Notes under the pieces: model-generated
Database searches by the model: none
Told to the model about the DNA's origin: nothing
Seen by the model: only the letters and a program-made list of their open reading frames with translations
Assembly: GCA_900472485.1 (NCBI GenBank)
Contig: UCII01000011.1
Span: forward strand, 248,001-312,000
Direction: 5' to 3'
DNA from: Hyphomicrobiales bacterium
GTDB lineage: Bacteria; Pseudomonadota; Alphaproteobacteria; Rhizobiales; Rhizobiaceae
DNA length: 64,000 nucleotides
Program-made: the position numbers and the translations under genes
Shown here: positions 63,537 through 64,000 of the stretch, piece after piece
How the letters are laid out: each line of letters opens with the position of its first letter
How positions within the stretch are numbered: the first letter of the stretch is position 1

Positions 63537-64000
63537 GCCGGAAGGCCTCGCGCACCATCTCTGCCAGTTCCCGGATCGCCTCGCTCGAATGATAGGGATT
63601 GCGTCGAAGCACGACGCGCGATGAATCCACAGGTGGGAAACCATCGTCACTGGTCAGCTCGCGGCACCCATGCGGAATGTTACTGCGCGACAGGGTGGTC
63701 ACGGCAAGCCCGGCGGAGACGGCGTTCTTCAAGCCCGAACTCGTATCGGCGATGAAGGCGATGCGATAGGCGCGGCCCTGCTGCTCCAGCGAGCGCAAGG
63801 CGAAGTCGCGCGCCCATGTCGAGTTGCGATAGGTGGCAACAGGCAGCGGCACGCCATCATGCAGGCGATGCACCATGGATGTCACCCAGACCGTGGGATC
63901 GATGCAGAGAACTTCGCCCTTGTTCTGGTTGCTCCAATCGAAGACGACGGCGAGATCCAGTTCGTCTTTTTCCAGAGCGGCCAGGTTATGCGCCGTATAA
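63511..64000 (-). CDS. LysR family regulator, C-terminal part (5' end outside window)
   Basis: About 163 residues of the effector-binding domain are visible. Typical strands are DELDLAVVFDW, then VHRLHDGVPLPVATYRN, and GLKNAVSAGLAVTTLSRSNI near the ligand pocket. The N-terminal HTH lies beyond the right edge. It is convergent with the carnitine regulator, so its target is probably on the far side. Confidence 0.8.
   Translation of the reverse strand, partial: YTAHNLAALEKDELDLAVVFDWSNQNKGEVLCIDPTVWVTSMVHRLHDGVPLPVATYRNSTWARDFALRSLEQQGRAYRIAFIADTSSGLKNAVSAGLAVTTLSRSNIPHGCRELTSDDGFPPVDSSRVVLRRNPYHSSEAIRELAEMVREAFRPMSALLQP

Noticed and set aside
1..64000. CRISPR arrays, tRNA/rRNA genes, insertion sequences, prophage or conjugation genes
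   Set aside because: None recognised on either strand; no spaced repeat array, no transposase or integrase motif.

Overview
The window is 64 kb of dense, GC-rich alphaproteobacterial chromosome or chromid. Gene content and protein sequences point to Rhizobiaceae, probably Rhizobium sensu lato: an L-carnitine dehydrogenase fused to a thioesterase, many ABC uptake operons with strong ribosome-binding sites, a cydDCABX operon, MocR and GlxA-type regulators, and PAS-GGDEF proteins. The species cannot be named from the sequence alone. I see no rRNA, tRNA, CRISPR array, prophage or insertion sequence. It reads as accessory catabolic and stress DNA.

Layout. 0-2 kb: 5' part of a PAS-PAS-GGDEF diguanylate cyclase and the manganese regulator mntR. 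2-6 kb: a sulfonate operon (tauABC plus an SsuD-like flavin monooxygenase). 6-10.5 kb: a small stress protein, the uracil-trapping DNA protein UdgX, an EmrAB-type drug efflux pair and a small unknown gene. 10.8-19.9 kb: an eight-gene organosulfur (S-substituted cysteine type) salvage cluster with three luciferase-like monooxygenases, an M20 deacylase, a GNAT acetyltransferase, a fused permease/ATPase and two paralogous binding proteins. 20-26 kb: a Zn/Cd/Pb P-type ATPase behind a MerR-type promoter, a TetR/oxidoreductase pair, an ArsB-like permease and a universal stress protein. 26.8-33.2 kb: cytochrome bd oxidase operon cydDCABX, including the 41-residue CydX. 33.5-36 kb: a MocR regulator, a DUF983 protein and a 35-residue membrane miniprotein. 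36-43 kb: a ribitol locus (AraC regulator, ABC importer, ribitol dehydrogenase, FGGY kinase). 43-50.6 kb: cupin, two hydrolases, an orphan peptide-type binding protein, an HTH regulator and a thioesterase. 50.6-55.9 kb: a family-5 (dipeptide-type) ABC importer. 56-63.5 kb: a carnitine/crotonobetaine degradation operon with its divergent GlxA-type regulator. 63.5-64 kb: C-terminal part of a LysR regulator cut by the window end.

How the genes work together. Two sulfur-scavenging loci (2-6 and 10.8-20 kb) import organosulfur compounds and release sulfur with FMNH2-dependent monooxygenases; both have CTAT/ATAG dyads in their promoter regions. The ribitol locus imports the pentitol, oxidises it to D-ribulose and phosphorylates it. 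The carnitine operon should convert crotonobetaine-type compounds through CoA thioesters to L-carnitine, then 3-dehydrocarnitine, betainyl-CoA and glycine betaine plus acetoacetate. The family-5 ABC importer lies immediately downstream on the same strand and may feed it. Four of the binding-protein genes are followed by a strong intercistronic stem-loop, a layout that usually raises binding-protein expression over the membrane components.
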